DNA of 64,000 bases, taken from assembly GCA_964517135.1 (NCBI GenBank), contig CAZFBA010000009.1, positions 1-64,000 on the forward strand, given 5' to 3'. Made by a program: the position numbers and the translations under genes. A model generated the notes under the pieces. It saw only the letters and a program-made list of their open reading frames with translations. It was not told the origin of the DNA and did not search any database. Of this stretch, positions 63,849-64,000 are shown in pieces; position 1 is the first letter of the stretch, and each line of letters opens with the position of its first letter. This stretch comes from CAZFBA01 sp964517135 (GTDB lineage: Bacteria; Cyanobacteriota; Vampirovibrionia; JBFMGH01).

Positions 63849-64000
63849 ATGGAACATAAACTGGAAAAATTTTATCAATTCATCTGTTCACAACCCGCTG
63901 TAAGTATTTTGCTTCTGATAGTTATTGTAGCTTCTATTGCTGGGTCATTATTACCACAGGAACTTGCCAGTGCATATATATATAAATCTTTCTGGTTTAT
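63849..64000 (+). CDS. resB: ResB-like cytochrome c biogenesis protein (partial, 5' end)
   Basis: An open frame from ATG runs off the window. The first 50 residues read EHKLEKFYQFICSQPAV then a membrane helix SILLLIVIVASIAGSLLPQ, and an aromatic YIYKSFWF. The pattern of a short helix, a TM and GxxxPQ matches the start of ResB/Ccs1 of System II cytochrome c maturation, which delivers haem to apocytochromes. It follows two multihaem cytochrome genes by 21 bases, which supports the call. Only this first part is visible. Confidence 0.75.
   Translation, partial: MEHKLEKFYQFICSQPAVSILLLIVIVASIAGSLLPQELASAYIYKSFWF

Overview
The window is AT-rich, densely coded DNA from a Gram-negative-type anaerobe or microaerobe. 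Two huge TPS-type exoproteins, a lipoprotein lytic transglycosylase, membrane-anchored multihaem cytochromes and System II cytochrome c maturation point to an outer membrane and periplasm. The best taxonomic guess is a non-photosynthetic relative of Cyanobacteria (Melainabacteria/Vampirovibrionia-like). This rests on three things: long Flp-type pilins, small proteins with an SF[NK]G-type motif, and a filamentous-haemagglutinin/CHASE2 gene neighbourhood of a kind familiar from cyanobacteria. This is inference; no rRNA or other phylogenetic marker except gltX and thrS is present. No tRNA, rRNA, CRISPR array, transposase or prophage was seen.

Layout: 0-2 kb holds a GHKL-ATPase/STAS-like regulatory pair and two tandem 137-bp repeats containing a REP-like palindrome. 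2.7-5.8 kb is a tightly coupled MerR / family 2 glycosyltransferase / double PTPS-domain protein / SDR operon that looks like pterin (possibly glycosylated pterin) synthesis. 6-10.6 kb has a flavin reductase, a secreted protein, and a coupled pair made of an ATP-grasp ligase and a GNAT-BKACE fusion. 11.3-18 kb is an oxygen/NO/iron defence block: rubrerythrin, desulfoferrodoxin, ferritin; flavodiiron protein, rubredoxin-cupin fusion, flavin reductase-rubredoxin fusion; and cytochrome bd oxidase. 18.4-25.5 kb carries an annexin-like protein with a glycine-zipper tail, an Fe-S-type flavoprotein, a methyltransferase/D-Ala-D-Ala-ligase-like fusion and a Slt-type lytic transglycosylase.

25.9-41.5 kb is one 5208-residue exoprotein with 18 copies of a GNLDxxxxGG module, preceded by a near-consensus Fur box. 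42-44.3 kb has an unassigned protein and a pilin-like protein. 44.5-54.5 kb holds a dGTPase-family HD hydrolase and a three-gene operon: a TPS exoprotein ending in half of an M48 peptidase, a CHASE2-adenylate/guanylate cyclase, and a secreted acidic protein. 55-64 kb contains thrS, two tandem long pilins with near-identical starts and divergent ends, gltX, and an octahaem HAO-like cytochrome with a tetrahaem NrfH/NapC-type partner. It ends inside a resB-like gene.

Taken together, the window describes a cell that meets oxygen and nitrogen oxides at low levels (cytochrome bd, flavodiiron protein, superoxide reductase, HAO/NrfH), manages iron (ferritin, Fur box), and invests heavily in surface proteins (TPS exoproteins and pilins). 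The least familiar items are the annexin-like protein, the TPS-M48 chimera beside a CHASE2 cyclase, the GNAT-BKACE and methyltransferase-ligase fusions, and the tandem-PTPS/glycosyltransferase operon.
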